Below, one piece after another: positions 5,862 to 14,616 of a DNA stretch of 25,816 nucleotides. How positions within the stretch are numbered: the stretch's first letter is position 1; each line of letters begins with the position of its first letter. The stretch is from a virus: the IMG/VR virus record IMGVR_UViG_3300010151_000139, positions 1 to 25,816 of that record; one strand, 5' to 3'. Under the pieces are notes generated by a model. That model worked only from the letters and a program-made list of their open reading frames with translations. It was not told where the DNA came from and did no database searches. The translations under genes and the position numbers were made by a program.

Positions 5862-7003
5862 GTTCTACAGCTCTCCGCGCACAGTCTGCGCAATCACACG
5901 TCGAGCTAACGCTCTGTCAGACTCCTGGAGAGGCCCCACGGCAGTTTACACCCCTCTACGATGATGTGATGATCAGAGCCGATCTATCTCTGACTGAGAA
6001 GGTCGTTCTGTGCTTCTTACGCCGTCAAATAAACCCCGCCGCTGGTAGGTTTGAATGCCGACCCTGTCAGACAACCATCTCTCGTAAATTAGGGATATCA
6101 CTCCGAACTGTGGAGAGGTCAATATCCTCTCTCCTGTTAAAAAATGCTATCCGGTCCTCCCGTAAAAGCCGTCACCAGAGCAATCGATATGAGATACTAC
6201 CCACCCCCCTGACCCGTCAGGATGGCGGGTCTGGGACCCGTCAGGATGGCGGTTCGGGACCCGCCATAATGGCGGCTGGAAGAGACAAGAAAGAAAGAGA
6301 CAAGAAAGAAAGAGACAAAACTACCCGCGCTTCTTCAGCGCGGATCGATATTTCAATCTTGTCTGGACACCCAGAAGGGAAATTAAAGATGGGACGAAGA
6401 CCTAAGACTTCTGATTTTGATTTGAGACCGGCGTCTGAGATGTTTTCAAATGACCATGTGGATCTGGAAGATTTTGTATTGGGGAAACGCGCCGCTATTC
6501 CAGAAGGCAAGAGGTCAATCCTCGTAGCCCAATTGGTAGAGGATACTGACTTGCAGCGAACATGGTTTCGTAAGGGTCCTGGTTTGCTGAAGAGGATTAG
6601 GAAGGCGGCTGATGTCGAAGTGGAGGACTGGACACCCGAACAGCTCTGGTCTTACTGGAGACTCCTTCTCCGTCTATCATGGCCCGACACCGGAATTTCA
6701 ATCTCTAAGAAGTCTAAGCACACGGAGATCGGGTGTGTCGGAAAAGCCATGAAGCGATTTGGACCCGAGATAGCGAAGAGGCTCTTAGAGAGTCTCGTTG
6801 TTCGGTGGCGGGATGTTAAGAGGGAGAACAAGTGGCTGGACCTTGAGAGGCCTTCAGTGTCCCTCGCATCTGGCGAGAAGATGGGCCCCACATTGGTGTC
6901 TCAATTCAAATTAGATCGATCTGGGTCTGTAACTGAGAAGCTTTCGGGTGGCGCGGATCCCCTTGAGCAGCTACGCGCACGGAAGGCGCGGAGACAATCG
7001 TAA
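5858..7003 (+). CDS. O-like replication initiator with winged helix-turn-helix
   Basis: 381 residues. The ATG at 5858 is preferred over the TTG at 5834 because AAAGG lies 7 bases upstream and the ATG overlaps the leader stop. Residues 40-112 form a RepO/HTH_36-like winged helix: LSLTEKVVLCFLRRQIN, then CQTTISRKLGISLRTVERSISSLLLKNAI, then a basic wing ending NRYEI. Residues 118-156 are low complexity: two TRQDGGSG units and RDKKE repeats, encoded by the DNA repeats at 6211-6320. The C-terminal part (about 195-300) is helical with W-rich segments. By analogy with lambda O, the N-domain would bind origin iterons and the C-domain contact helicase loader or helicase, whose genes follow. TAATG overlap with the loader gene. 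Confidence 0.75.
   Translation: MSSTALRAQSAQSHVELTLCQTPGEAPRQFTPLYDDVMIRADLSLTEKVVLCFLRRQINPAAGRFECRPCQTTISRKLGISLRTVERSISSLLLKNAIRSSRKSRHQSNRYEILPTPLTRQDGGSGTRQDGGSGPAIMAAGRDKKERDKKERDKTTRASSARIDISILSGHPEGKLKMGRRPKTSDFDLRPASEMFSNDHVDLEDFVLGKRAAIPEGKRSILVAQLVEDTDLQRTWFRKGPGLLKRIRKAADVEVEDWTPEQLWSYWRLLLRLSWPDTGISISKKSKHTEIGCVGKAMKRFGPEIAKRLLESLVVRWRDVKRENKWLDLERPSVSLASGEKMGPTLVSQFKLDRSGSVTEKLSGGADPLEQLRARKARRQS
6211..6275. repeat. Iteron-like dyad array (candidate replication origin)
   Basis: Three repeats start at 6211, 6235 and 6258. The first two share GACCCGTCAGGATGGCGG and the third is GACCCGCCATAATGGCGG. Each is itself dyad-symmetric: repeat 1 has GACCCG and CGGGTC arms nine bases apart, and repeat 3 contains the perfect palindrome CCGCCAT-A-ATGGCGG. 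Placement inside the initiator gene, just after its HTH coding part, matches the lambda-type origin layout. Confidence 0.55.
6281..6320. repeat. 15-base purine-rich tandem repeat beside the iterons
   Basis: AGAGACAAGAAAGAA occurs at 6281-6295 and 6296-6310, followed by a partial third copy AGAGACAAAA (6311-6320). One strand is almost pure purine and AT-rich compared with its surroundings. In lambdoid origins a similar asymmetric AT-rich tract beside the iterons is where the duplex opens. It encodes RDKKE repeats. Confidence 0.6.
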
Positions 7004-7614
7004 TGGCTCACCTTCAATTATTGAATTCTACTCGGCTTGAGAAATTGACTTATTCTCATTTCCAGAGGGCACATCTTCCCAAGAGGTCGTGGTCTTACAA
7101 GTTGGGAGACATCGAAGATCTTGATCGTGCTGAGAACAATTTTATACGTGAGTACTGTTCTGAAATTTATGACCATCTGACCGCTGGGGATGGAGTACAC
7201 CTCACGGGCGAGTCGGGGGTGGGGAAGACGACGGTTGCTTGTATTATCGCTAAGTACGCGATGTTGCATCAGGCCACTGTTTTGTATTTGACGGGTGAGC
7301 GATATTTCGAGGCTTATATGAAAGATCGGATGTTTGATGAAGGTGAGGGGGAGACCATTGTGGAGAGGGCCAGGAGCGTCAATCTTTTGATTCTAGATAA
7401 TCCCTCAACCGCGGGTGAGTCTAAGTTTGCGTCCGCCAAGATTAGGTCACTCCTTAAAGATAGGGCCGATGATTTGTTGGCCACGGTTTTCGTGACTGAT
7501 GTTCCGTGGGATGACCCGGACTGGGTGGGGGATTTGTCTCGGGACCCTAGCTTGTTCGAGAGCTGTCCATTTAGTTTGAATTTTAAGGCTCCCTATTGGA
7601 GTAAGTCAGAATGA
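7003..7614 (+). CDS. AAA+ helicase loader (DnaC/IstB-like)
   Basis: 203 residues. Walker A GESGVGKT (69-76), Walker B LLILDN (128-133), and a downstream strand ATVFVTDVPW carrying the sensor-1 position. The N-terminal 60 residues (YSHFQRAHLPKRSW, helix to YDHL) match the short segment before the P-loop in DnaC/DnaI-type loaders, though this protein is shorter than DnaC (245). The Walker B ends in DN rather than DD/DE, so the catalytic acidic pair may be incomplete. Such ATPases open the ring of the replicative helicase and deliver it to the origin. It lies between the initiator and the helicase, overlapping the first as TAATG and the second as ATGA. Confidence 0.8.
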   Translation: MAHLQLLNSTRLEKLTYSHFQRAHLPKRSWSYKLGDIEDLDRAENNFIREYCSEIYDHLTAGDGVHLTGESGVGKTTVACIIAKYAMLHQATVLYLTGERYFEAYMKDRMFDEGEGETIVERARSVNLLILDNPSTAGESKFASAKIRSLLKDRADDLLATVFVTDVPWDDPDWVGDLSRDPSLFESCPFSLNFKAPYWSKSE

Positions 7615-8936
7615 AAATCGGATTGGGGATCAGTGGTCATATCTTAGTGTCTCGGGATCGGTCCACGTTGATGGCTGTATTAGATGCTGGGATAACTCCG
7701 GACTTAATGCAGGAGGACGAGGCCGCTCTCTTTTCTGCGATTAAGAAGCATTTTAATGAGTATGGGGTTATCCCCGACAAGGAGAGTTTGCGCGGCAAGA
7801 TTGCTGGCGTTCTGATTGATCAGATCCCTTCTGAGATTCCGGAGCCCCTCGGATTTTATATCCGTGAGGTTCGACAGAGATCCTTATCCGTGAATGTTGC
7901 GGAAACTCTGAAGCAGTGCATCAAGTCGGTTGAGTCTAGTAATCCCGACGAAGCAATTGAGCTGATGCAGAAGCTCGTGTTTCATAATATCGGAGTAGCC
8001 TCCACTCATGGGGGTGGGGTAGATATTCGGGACACGGCTCGCCAGAGGTGGGAGGAGTATGAGCATCTAAGAGATCTCAGACTTTCCGGAAATATAGATG
8101 GGGTGCCCTTCCCGTGGGACTTTCTGAATGAGCTTACCTTCGGTCTTCATGACGGCGACCTCGCTTGCTTGGTGGGTCGAATTGGAGTGGGTAAGAGTTG
8201 GTTGATTTTGCACTGCGTTATTGCCGCATGGAAGTCTGGGAAATCCCCACTTCTGGTCACCACGGAGATGTCTGAAAATCTCTTAAATCGTCGAATTGAT
8301 GGGATGATGTCGGGTGTGTCTTATACCGATTTCACTCACGGTCAGTTGGGGACGGCAGCGGAGGAGCACGTGAAGCTTGTTACGTTGAAGGAGTATCAGG
8401 ATCTCCCACCTCTAATTGTTGTGGGTAGCCCGAAGATTAGGACTCCCGAGGATTTAGCCACCGCCATACATACTTACCGACCCGACGGTGGAGTGTTTGT
8501 TGACGGTATCAATCGTATGCGGGCAGGTAGTAACAACGATAGGTATCAGCGTGTCGCTGAGGCTGCGGATGGCCTTAAGGCGGTTGCGGATGGGTGTGGG
8601 GTCCCGATTCTAGGGACAACCCATTTCCATCGTCAGGGCGGGAAGACGGCGAAGAGCAGTTCGAAGGGTGATATGGAGGATATTGGGTATGCCTATGCTA
8701 TCGCGGAACAGGCCACTCTTCTGTTTGGCCTGATGCAGCCAAATGATTTCAAGTTGGATAACCAGATTTTGGTGAAGATCATGAAGGGTCGTGAGATGAA
8801 GCACCCCGAGGGATTTGTGGTGAACTGTAATCCAGACACAATGAACTTTGACCTCATTGGATCTTGGCAGGACGGTCAGACTGTTCCCATACAGAAGGGC
8901 CCGGTTGATGTGGAAGACGAGGAGGCACCATTTTGA
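7611..8936 (+). CDS. DnaB-type replicative helicase
   Basis: 441 residues, ATG in an ATGA overlap with the loader. The N-terminal about 130 residues are helical as in DnaB/gp41-type N-domains (LFSAIKKHFNEYGVIP, then ETLKQCIKSVESSNPDEAIELMQ). The RecA-like C-domain has Walker A GRIGVGKS (189-196), the catalytic-Glu motif LLVTTEMS (E219), Walker B GGVFVDGINRM (293-303), and a later GTTHFHR segment in the place of the DnaB H4-type motif that contacts DNA. The family forms a hexamer unwinding DNA 5' to 3' on the lagging strand, partnered here by the loader upstream and the primase downstream. The C-terminal tail is acidic (VDVEDEEAPF), perhaps a protein-contact tail. Confidence 0.9.
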   Translation: MKIGLGISGHILVSRDRSTLMAVLDAGITPDLMQEDEAALFSAIKKHFNEYGVIPDKESLRGKIAGVLIDQIPSEIPEPLGFYIREVRQRSLSVNVAETLKQCIKSVESSNPDEAIELMQKLVFHNIGVASTHGGGVDIRDTARQRWEEYEHLRDLRLSGNIDGVPFPWDFLNELTFGLHDGDLACLVGRIGVGKSWLILHCVIAAWKSGKSPLLVTTEMSENLLNRRIDGMMSGVSYTDFTHGQLGTAAEEHVKLVTLKEYQDLPPLIVVGSPKIRTPEDLATAIHTYRPDGGVFVDGINRMRAGSNNDRYQRVAEAADGLKAVADGCGVPILGTTHFHRQGGKTAKSSSKGDMEDIGYAYAIAEQATLLFGLMQPNDFKLDNQILVKIMKGREMKHPEGFVVNCNPDTMNFDLIGSWQDGQTVPIQKGPVDVEDEEAPF

Positions 8937-8968
8937 TGTGCCCTAAGTACCAAAGAGGAGACCGTATC

Positions 8969-9301
8969 ATGGACGATTATAAGCACCCCCCGAAGAGCGA
9001 GGAGGGGCCGTCGCGCTTTATGAGGGAGCATGGGATTCTGTGTAACTCTGCTTTGTGGAGCTACAACGAGAGCCAGAGGCAGGTTATTGATGATGCCGGT
9101 CTCTCCTATCGCGTGGTAAACGGAGGTACGACTCTCTTGTTTCGAGAGAGGCTGATGCCCAAAGCAGATTTCTATCCGGGACGAGACCGTTGGAAGGTGG
9201 GTTGCAAAGTGACAGAGGGTACTGCCGTAGCCTTTGTTGAGTGGTGGATAAGGATGCGGAAAGAGCGCGACGAAGCCGCTGAGCGGGGTGGGGGAGTGTA
9301 G
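8969..9301 (+). CDS. Small phage protein between helicase and primase, unknown function
   Basis: 110 residues. The ATG at 8969 is chosen because GAGGAG (8955-8960) lies 8 bases upstream. An ATG at 8936 overlapping the helicase stop, with GAGGAGG before it, would add 11 residues and cannot be excluded. The sequence has a helical N-part (SRFMREHGILCNSALWSYNESQRQV), a beta-turn region (YRVVNGGTTLLFRERL) and a C-terminal Trp-rich amphipathic helix (VAFVEWWIRMRKERDEAAER). No domain is recognised. Its fixed place inside the replisome operon suggests a replication accessory role, by context only. Confidence 0.65.
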   Translation: MDDYKHPPKSEEGPSRFMREHGILCNSALWSYNESQRQVIDDAGLSYRVVNGGTTLLFRERLMPKADFYPGRDRWKVGCKVTEGTAVAFVEWWIRMRKERDEAAERGGGV

Positions 9302-9303
9302 TT

Positions 9304-10269
9304 ATGGAGGCTTCTCAAATTGTGGAGGTGTTGAATAGGGCTGGATGTCAGAAGGTGCGAGTTTCGGAGCCCAACGTATGGTGCTGCTGCCCCCTCTCAA
9401 AGTGGACCCATGAGTCTGGGAGCGACCATCGGCCCTCTTGCTCAGTCCTGATAGCAGAGGACGATACCAGCGTGTTTATTTGCTGGGGGTGTAAGGCTAA
9501 GGGGACGCTGTCGGATTTGATTTATCGTCTAAATACGTTCCGCAACGGGACGTTGAGCGAACTAGTTATGTGGGTAGAGGAGAGGGACCGGCCTAATTTG
9601 AATAACATGCTCGAACGGGCACTCGTTCGTTCGGTTGATGGTGGGATGTCTGTGACAGATATAACAACCCCCTCGGAGTGGATATTAGACGAGTCGGTAC
9701 TTGACGGATTTGTGGGAAAAGTTCCCCAGTACGTCATAGGTCGTGGGCTGACCCTTAAGACCTGTAAATTTTGGGAGTTGGGATACGATGAGGACCCCCT
9801 GGATTCCAGGTTAGTTTTTCCTGTTCGGGACTACGTCGGAAGTCTCGTGGGGATGGTTGGTAGGGCCCTCACCCCAGACGCTAGGATTAAGTACCGGAAT
9901 TATAGTGGGTTTCATGGTGCTAATTTTTTGTATGGGGAGGATAAGTTTGACCCTGTCGATGACCGACCTATTGTGTTGGTTGAGGGTATGCTGGATGTAC
10001 TCATGTCTTGGCAGCACGGCATTTGTCAGCCTCTCGGCATATTCGGATCGCGATTGACTCGGGAGCGGGCCCGAAAATTAGAGGTTCTCGTGGGCAGACG
10101 AACCATTTTGACCCTGTTTGATCCGGATAAGGCAGGCTCGGATGCCCGAAAGAGTGTGGACGAGCATCTGGGGGGGACCATCCCCGTATTTCATCGAGAG
10201 TGTCCCGAAGAAAAAGATCCAGGAGACCTTGACAAGTCGGAATTAGAGTCTATTCTAAACTGTAGTTAA
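9304..10269 (+). CDS. DNA primase with zinc finger and TOPRIM domain
   Basis: 321 residues, about half the length of bacterial DnaG. The N-terminus has a CHC2-like zinc finger: C29-P, H36 or H42, the HRPSCSV segment equivalent to the family TPSF, and CWGCK (C60, C63). The central part has a short RNA-polymerase-type region (SRLVFPVRDYVGSLVGMVGRAL). The TOPRIM motifs are RPIVLVEGMLD (E227) and ILTLFDPDKAGSD (D273, D275), the metal-binding acidic residues. There is no C-terminal helicase-binding domain as in DnaG, so contact with the helicase may be through another part. It would make RNA primers at the fork. A 61-base gap follows before the SSB-like gene. Confidence 0.88.
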   Translation: MEASQIVEVLNRAGCQKVRVSEPNVWCCCPLSKWTHESGSDHRPSCSVLIAEDDTSVFICWGCKAKGTLSDLIYRLNTFRNGTLSELVMWVEERDRPNLNNMLERALVRSVDGGMSVTDITTPSEWILDESVLDGFVGKVPQYVIGRGLTLKTCKFWELGYDEDPLDSRLVFPVRDYVGSLVGMVGRALTPDARIKYRNYSGFHGANFLYGEDKFDPVDDRPIVLVEGMLDVLMSWQHGICQPLGIFGSRLTRERARKLEVLVGRRTILTLFDPDKAGSDARKSVDEHLGGTIPVFHRECPEEKDPGDLDKSELESILNCS

Positions 10270-10330
10270 CCAAAGTTTTTAAGAATGTCTTGAGCGGTCA
10301 ACGTGCCGTATAGACGCAAAGGAGTCCAAT

Positions 10331-11095
10331 ATGAGTTGGCATGGAAGTGGATACGACCAACACGATCAGAATTTGAAGGATCAGGAGGCTCTCCGATCCG
10401 AGTCTTCAGAGGGCCGAAGATTTTGGATGCCCGCCGTCGTTGGGGATAATCCGGAGAAGCCTCGAAATGAGGCGGTGATTAGCATCTTGGGGGGAATTAT
10501 TGGGGACGATGGGACTGTCACGTCTGACCCATTTACATGGTGGGAACATAATCCGAAGATCAATGGGACGTATAAGAATTGGCATACCTGTACCAGGGCG
10601 TTGGGGGGCTGTCCGTTCTGCGATGCTGACCCACAAGGTGAGCAAATGCGCCGATATTTCTGTGGTGGGTGGACCGTGATCGACCACAGTGAGTGGACAT
10701 CTAAGACGGGTATTCTCGTTAAGAATCAGAAGAAGCTACTCGTTGCAAAGAGTGACATGGTCGCAGTTTTTCGTAAGAAGCAGGAACTTCGCGGCACACT
10801 CGTGGGGACAAAATGGCACGTATTCCGGAGTGGCGCTAAGAAGGCCAACATCGGAGATCAGTGGGAGTTCATTGAGAATATCGATTTGGACTCGTCTGGA
10901 CTGGTTGATGGGGAGAATAATCCCGTTGACTCAGGTGTGATTGATTACATGAAGGTCTTGACGCCACCCACTGCGGAAGCGACTCAGTCTATTTTGAATC
11001 AGTGGCGTCCTTCGACCGTTGGAGGCCCTCCAAGCGGTGAACCCGCAGGGACTAGTGGAGGTCATGGACAGTCTGTGCCCTACGATAGCTTTTAG
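10331..11095 (+). CDS. Probable phage single-stranded DNA-binding protein
   Basis: 254 residues, ATG after a strong AAAGGAG site. Seen: an N-terminal strand set (RRFWMPAVVG, VISILGGIIGDDG), a metal-binding-like cluster H85-x-C87 and C94-x2-C97 plus C111 (WHTCTRALGGCPFCDAD), and an OB-like run of strands with many aromatic and basic residues (GILVKNQKKLLVAK, GTKWHVFRSG, QWEFIENIDLD). The C-terminal 40 residues are Gly/Pro/Ser-rich and end in VPYDSF, an acidic-aromatic tip like SSB tails. The zinc cluster and place between primase and polymerase recall gp32-type proteins. Function is inferred from place and architecture, not from a diagnostic motif. Confidence 0.6.
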   Translation: MSWHGSGYDQHDQNLKDQEALRSESSEGRRFWMPAVVGDNPEKPRNEAVISILGGIIGDDGTVTSDPFTWWEHNPKINGTYKNWHTCTRALGGCPFCDADPQGEQMRRYFCGGWTVIDHSEWTSKTGILVKNQKKLLVAKSDMVAVFRKKQELRGTLVGTKWHVFRSGAKKANIGDQWEFIENIDLDSSGLVDGENNPVDSGVIDYMKVLTPPTAEATQSILNQWRPSTVGGPPSGEPAGTSGGHGQSVPYDSF

Positions 11096-11113
11096 TTCTG
11101 GGGGCGGAACACC

Positions 11114-13201
11114 GTGGGATTTCAAGGAGAACTGTTTGCTCTCGACAATGAGGGCAACGAGATTGAACAGCCGGAACTCCGGACTAGAGATGAGAACTGG
11201 TCGGTGTTTAAGGTCGCGCTGTCGTCCTGTCTCAACGCCTCTGAGTACTGCTTAGATCTCGAAACTACGGGACTCAATTCTCGCCTCGATAGAATCACCG
11301 TAGTATCTCTGGCGGTCTCCCCAGTCGAAGGGTGTGGTGACCACGCAGCATACGCTTGGGCATTTGAGGTTGATGGAGATCGCGGAGTTCCTCTTTATGA
11401 TGTTGTTCGGCTGCTCCGCCCCCTTTTTTCTGATCCCTCGAAGATGGTATATGGTTGGAATCTTAATTTTGATTTCCAATTCTTGCTATCTCAGGGATTG
11501 GAAATCCACAATCGAGTGTTTGATGGGATGCTGGCCTCGAAGCTCTTAGACGAGACGGGTCAGCTGAAGGGGCTCAAGTTTACAGTTTTGGACCTGCTGG
11601 GTTACCAGATGATGGAGTTTATGCAGGTCCAGGCGTTTCCCAGCCTTCTGGTTGAGTACGCGATCGATGACACATTGTGGTGTCTGCGTGTGTGCAAGGA
11701 ATGCTTAGAGCCAGATATCGTTGATCAGGGTTTATATAAGATTCTGATCGACATTGAGGGTGAGACTGTAAAGATCGTCTCTGAGGTTGAATTTCATGGT
11801 CTCTACATGGATCGTCAACACCTCATAAAGATGGCTACGGTTTATGAGGACCGCCTCTTCGGAGTTGAGGAGGATATCTACACTATCGCAGGCCATCGTT
11901 TTCTGATTTCGAATCCTGAGCAGTGTTCTCAGGTTATCTTCGGTGAGTTAAAGGTTGACTCCTTTGGGTGTAAGCGTAATCAGAGTGGTTGGCCCTCTAC
12001 TGCTGAAAAAGTTTTATCGGTTATTATTGATCGGCATCCGATTATCCAGAAGCTACTGGAGTACCGTCGTATTAGTAAGGTGTTGGGCACTTATCTTCGC
12101 CCTCTCACGAGGAAGTGGATGACGGAGAGTAATCGTGTACATGCCGATTTCTTGCAACTGGGAACCACCACAGGTCGTTACGCAGTTCGTAAACCAGGTC
12201 TTCAGCAACTTCCTGCTTATCCCTATAACGGCGTCCGCAAGGCGGTGTGCTCTCAGCCTGGAATGGCCCTAATCCAAGCGGACTGGTCTCAGATTGAGTT
12301 GAGATTAATCGCGTGGTTATCCGGGTGCCAAAACATGTTAGCTGCATTTGTGGGGGACGACCGTGTAGATCTTCACCAACAGACGCAGGACCGGACAGGG
12401 TGCAAGAGTCGAGGTGATGCTAAAACTCTAAACTTCGGTCTAGCGTATCTCATGCAAGTTGAGACGCTTGCGCGGGAGTTAGGAAATGTTCCACTCCATG
12501 TAGCCCAGAGGTATTGGGACGCCTACCATGAGACATATCCGGAGCTAAACAACTATTACGCTACTGTGATGTCGGAGCTAAAAGGTGGGGGGTACACATC
12601 TAATCTGACTGGCCGTCGCCGCAGGTTCCACGAGGGTCTTATTCGCAGGATTAAGTGGGGCGATAAGATCCACCGCGAGGCCGTCAATTTCCCAGTTCAG
12701 GGTGGAGCTGGGGACCTACTTAAGATCGCGTGTATTCGGATGCGCAAGAATCTGGAGGAACTCCGATCTGTTGACCCCCGCTGGAATGATTTTCGATTCG
12801 TTCTCTTTGTTCATGATGAGATTTTGGCGGAATGTCCCGAGGGGTTAGCCCAAGATGCTGCCAACTTTATGAGAAAGCATATGGAGGAGTCGATTGTTCT
12901 CCCTGTTGTTTTGGGGGGTTCGGAGTACTCCTTAGTTTTAGAGGCCGACATTTGTATTTGTCCGTACTGGTCAATTTCAAAATTGGATCCTGATGAGCAG
13001 TTGATTGTTTATCGCAGTGAGGAGGAGTTCGATGAGAGCAGGGCTCAATTTTATTTGCATGACAAGTATTTATCAGCTTCCAAAACCGTGAGGGCCGTGT
13101 TGGATTTTGCCAAGTCTCAGAACCTATTCGACACTTCAATGCCTACTTTAGCTGAGTATAGGTCTGCTCAGAAATCCATGTCTTCTGGGGCGACCGTATG
13201 A
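11114..13201 (+). CDS. Family A DNA polymerase with 3'-5' exonuclease
   Basis: 695 residues from a GTG. Exonuclease motifs: Exo I DLETTGL (48-54), Exo II NLNFDF (116-121), Exo III YAIDD (182-186). Polymerase motifs: A, LIQADWSQIELRL with metal-binding D390; B (O helix), R433-x3-K437-x3-F441-x3-Y445; C, VHDE (566-569) with D568. T-x-T-GR (351-355) precedes motif A as in Pol I. There is no 5' nuclease domain. The residue equivalent to E. coli Pol I position 762 is Phe, and the residue after the O-helix Tyr is Leu rather than the usual Gly. The replicative polymerase of this phage, in a four-base overlap with the SF2 helicase gene. Confidence 0.95.
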   Translation: MGFQGELFALDNEGNEIEQPELRTRDENWSVFKVALSSCLNASEYCLDLETTGLNSRLDRITVVSLAVSPVEGCGDHAAYAWAFEVDGDRGVPLYDVVRLLRPLFSDPSKMVYGWNLNFDFQFLLSQGLEIHNRVFDGMLASKLLDETGQLKGLKFTVLDLLGYQMMEFMQVQAFPSLLVEYAIDDTLWCLRVCKECLEPDIVDQGLYKILIDIEGETVKIVSEVEFHGLYMDRQHLIKMATVYEDRLFGVEEDIYTIAGHRFLISNPEQCSQVIFGELKVDSFGCKRNQSGWPSTAEKVLSVIIDRHPIIQKLLEYRRISKVLGTYLRPLTRKWMTESNRVHADFLQLGTTTGRYAVRKPGLQQLPAYPYNGVRKAVCSQPGMALIQADWSQIELRLIAWLSGCQNMLAAFVGDDRVDLHQQTQDRTGCKSRGDAKTLNFGLAYLMQVETLARELGNVPLHVAQRYWDAYHETYPELNNYYATVMSELKGGGYTSNLTGRRRRFHEGLIRRIKWGDKIHREAVNFPVQGGAGDLLKIACIRMRKNLEELRSVDPRWNDFRFVLFVHDEILAECPEGLAQDAANFMRKHMEESIVLPVVLGGSEYSLVLEADICICPYWSISKLDPDEQLIVYRSEEEFDESRAQFYLHDKYLSASKTVRAVLDFAKSQNLFDTSMPTLAEYRSAQKSMSSGATV

Positions 13202-14616
13202 GCTACGTTGACTCTCTTTATTGGGTTCCCTGTGGTGATGTGATTGTGCGTGAATTGAAGTCACAGCTGACTCTCACTAAGCGGGGCAACAAGCTGTTTG
13301 ATCCGAATGCGGCGGATGAGCGAATTCCCATGTGGGATAGTCGCGGGGGATATATAGGTACTCCCGTCTCGTGGGGTTTTCAAAAATACGGGAATCCCTC
13401 GGAGGACCGTAGGACGTTGGGGACGCTATCTGTTGAAAGCCAGTTTAGTTTTACTGGTACCCTGGGGTGTCATCCGGGGAGGGAGCTTCAGTCTTATTTC
13501 GTGGAGAATACTTGTAAGCATTTGCGGGGTAACCTGAGTAATGGAACGATCTCCCAAGCCCCGCCGGGGTATGGGAAAACTGTATTGGGTGCTGCGATCT
13601 CCGCTGAGATGGGGGTCAAGACCATGATTGTAGTACACAAGGAATTCTTACGCGACCAATGGATTAAATCGTTTTCGGAATTTACGGATTTACGTTCGGA
13701 TCAGATTGGAATAGTTCAGAGTTCAACAGAGGATTGGGAAGATAAGCCGGTTGTTATTTGCATGATTCAATCGCTGTTGTCGCGTGAATACTCTCCGGAG
13801 TTCTGGGAGTCCTTTGGACTGGTGATACTGGACGAATGCCATCGCGTTGGTTCTCCTTTATGGTCCTCTCTCGCCAAGAAGATTCCAGCAAAATACCGAC
13901 TTGGGCTCACCGCCACACCCCGCCGTAAGGACGGATTACTGAAAGCATTTTTGTGGTCCCTTGGGATGGTGGACACGGTGGTAAGAGCTGATTTAATTAC
14001 TCCTCAGATTTATCATCTTCAAGTTCCGCAATTCTGTCCTTTGATTAAGACCCGACAGGGTAAGCCGATGGCCTCTAAGATGTTGTCTTTATTGCTTGGG
14101 ACTACGTCCACTTCGGTTCCTGGTCGGAAGACGCGGCAGACGATTTCCGCTCCAAATACGGGGAGCAATAAACGAGATCAGATTATTGTGCGGGAGATCG
14201 CTCAGGCTCTTAAATCGGATCGTAAGATTTTAATTTTGAGTGACCGGATACCGCACCTAGAGCGGATGGGGGAGTCCTTGAAAGCTTATGGTTCGTGGAG
14301 TCAGGATTTTTATATTGGAGGTAGATCCAAATCCGAACGGAAGATTGCAGAGAAGGCTCAATGCATTTGGGCAACTTATGCGATGGCCCAAGAGGGGTTG
14401 GACATTGTTGAGATTGACACCGTAGTCCTCTCTAGTCCGAAGAGTGATGTGGAGCAGACTGTTGGTCGTGCTATGCGTCCTCATGAGGGGAAAAAGCAGG
14501 TACTCGTGATCGACATTGCGGACGATGTGCCCCCTTTTAGAAATATGTCTCATCGACGTTTGAAATTCTATAACAGCAAGAATTGGAAAGTTACGAGGTT
14601 ATCCCGTGGGCAGTGA
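13198..14616 (+). CDS. SF2 DEAD/DEAH-type helicase (UvsW/RadD-like)
   Basis: 472 residues, ATGA overlap with the polymerase. Motifs in order: Walker A APPGYGKT (121-128), motif Ia VVHKEFLRDQW, motif II LDECH (211-215), motif III LGLTATPRR (235-243), then a C-domain with WATYAMAQEGLDI (motif V) and EQTVGRAMRP (motif VI, with the arginine finger). A 120-residue N-terminal part precedes the ATPase core. UvsW and related phage SF2 enzymes unwind branched recombination and R-loop structures and promote branch migration or fork regression. Placement beside polymerase and upstream of RecA-like gene fits that role. The exact subfamily is uncertain. Confidence 0.87.
   Translation: MSYVDSLYWVPCGDVIVRELKSQLTLTKRGNKLFDPNAADERIPMWDSRGGYIGTPVSWGFQKYGNPSEDRRTLGTLSVESQFSFTGTLGCHPGRELQSYFVENTCKHLRGNLSNGTISQAPPGYGKTVLGAAISAEMGVKTMIVVHKEFLRDQWIKSFSEFTDLRSDQIGIVQSSTEDWEDKPVVICMIQSLLSREYSPEFWESFGLVILDECHRVGSPLWSSLAKKIPAKYRLGLTATPRRKDGLLKAFLWSLGMVDTVVRADLITPQIYHLQVPQFCPLIKTRQGKPMASKMLSLLLGTTSTSVPGRKTRQTISAPNTGSNKRDQIIVREIAQALKSDRKILILSDRIPHLERMGESLKAYGSWSQDFYIGGRSKSERKIAEKAQCIWATYAMAQEGLDIVEIDTVVLSSPKSDVEQTVGRAMRPHEGKKQVLVIDIADDVPPFRNMSHRRLKFYNSKNWKVTRLSRGQ

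Noticed and set aside
10288-10312. Promoter-like TTGAGC...TATAGA before the SSB-like gene
   Set aside because: The spacer is only 13 bases, too short for a sigma70 promoter, and the gene can be served by read-through.
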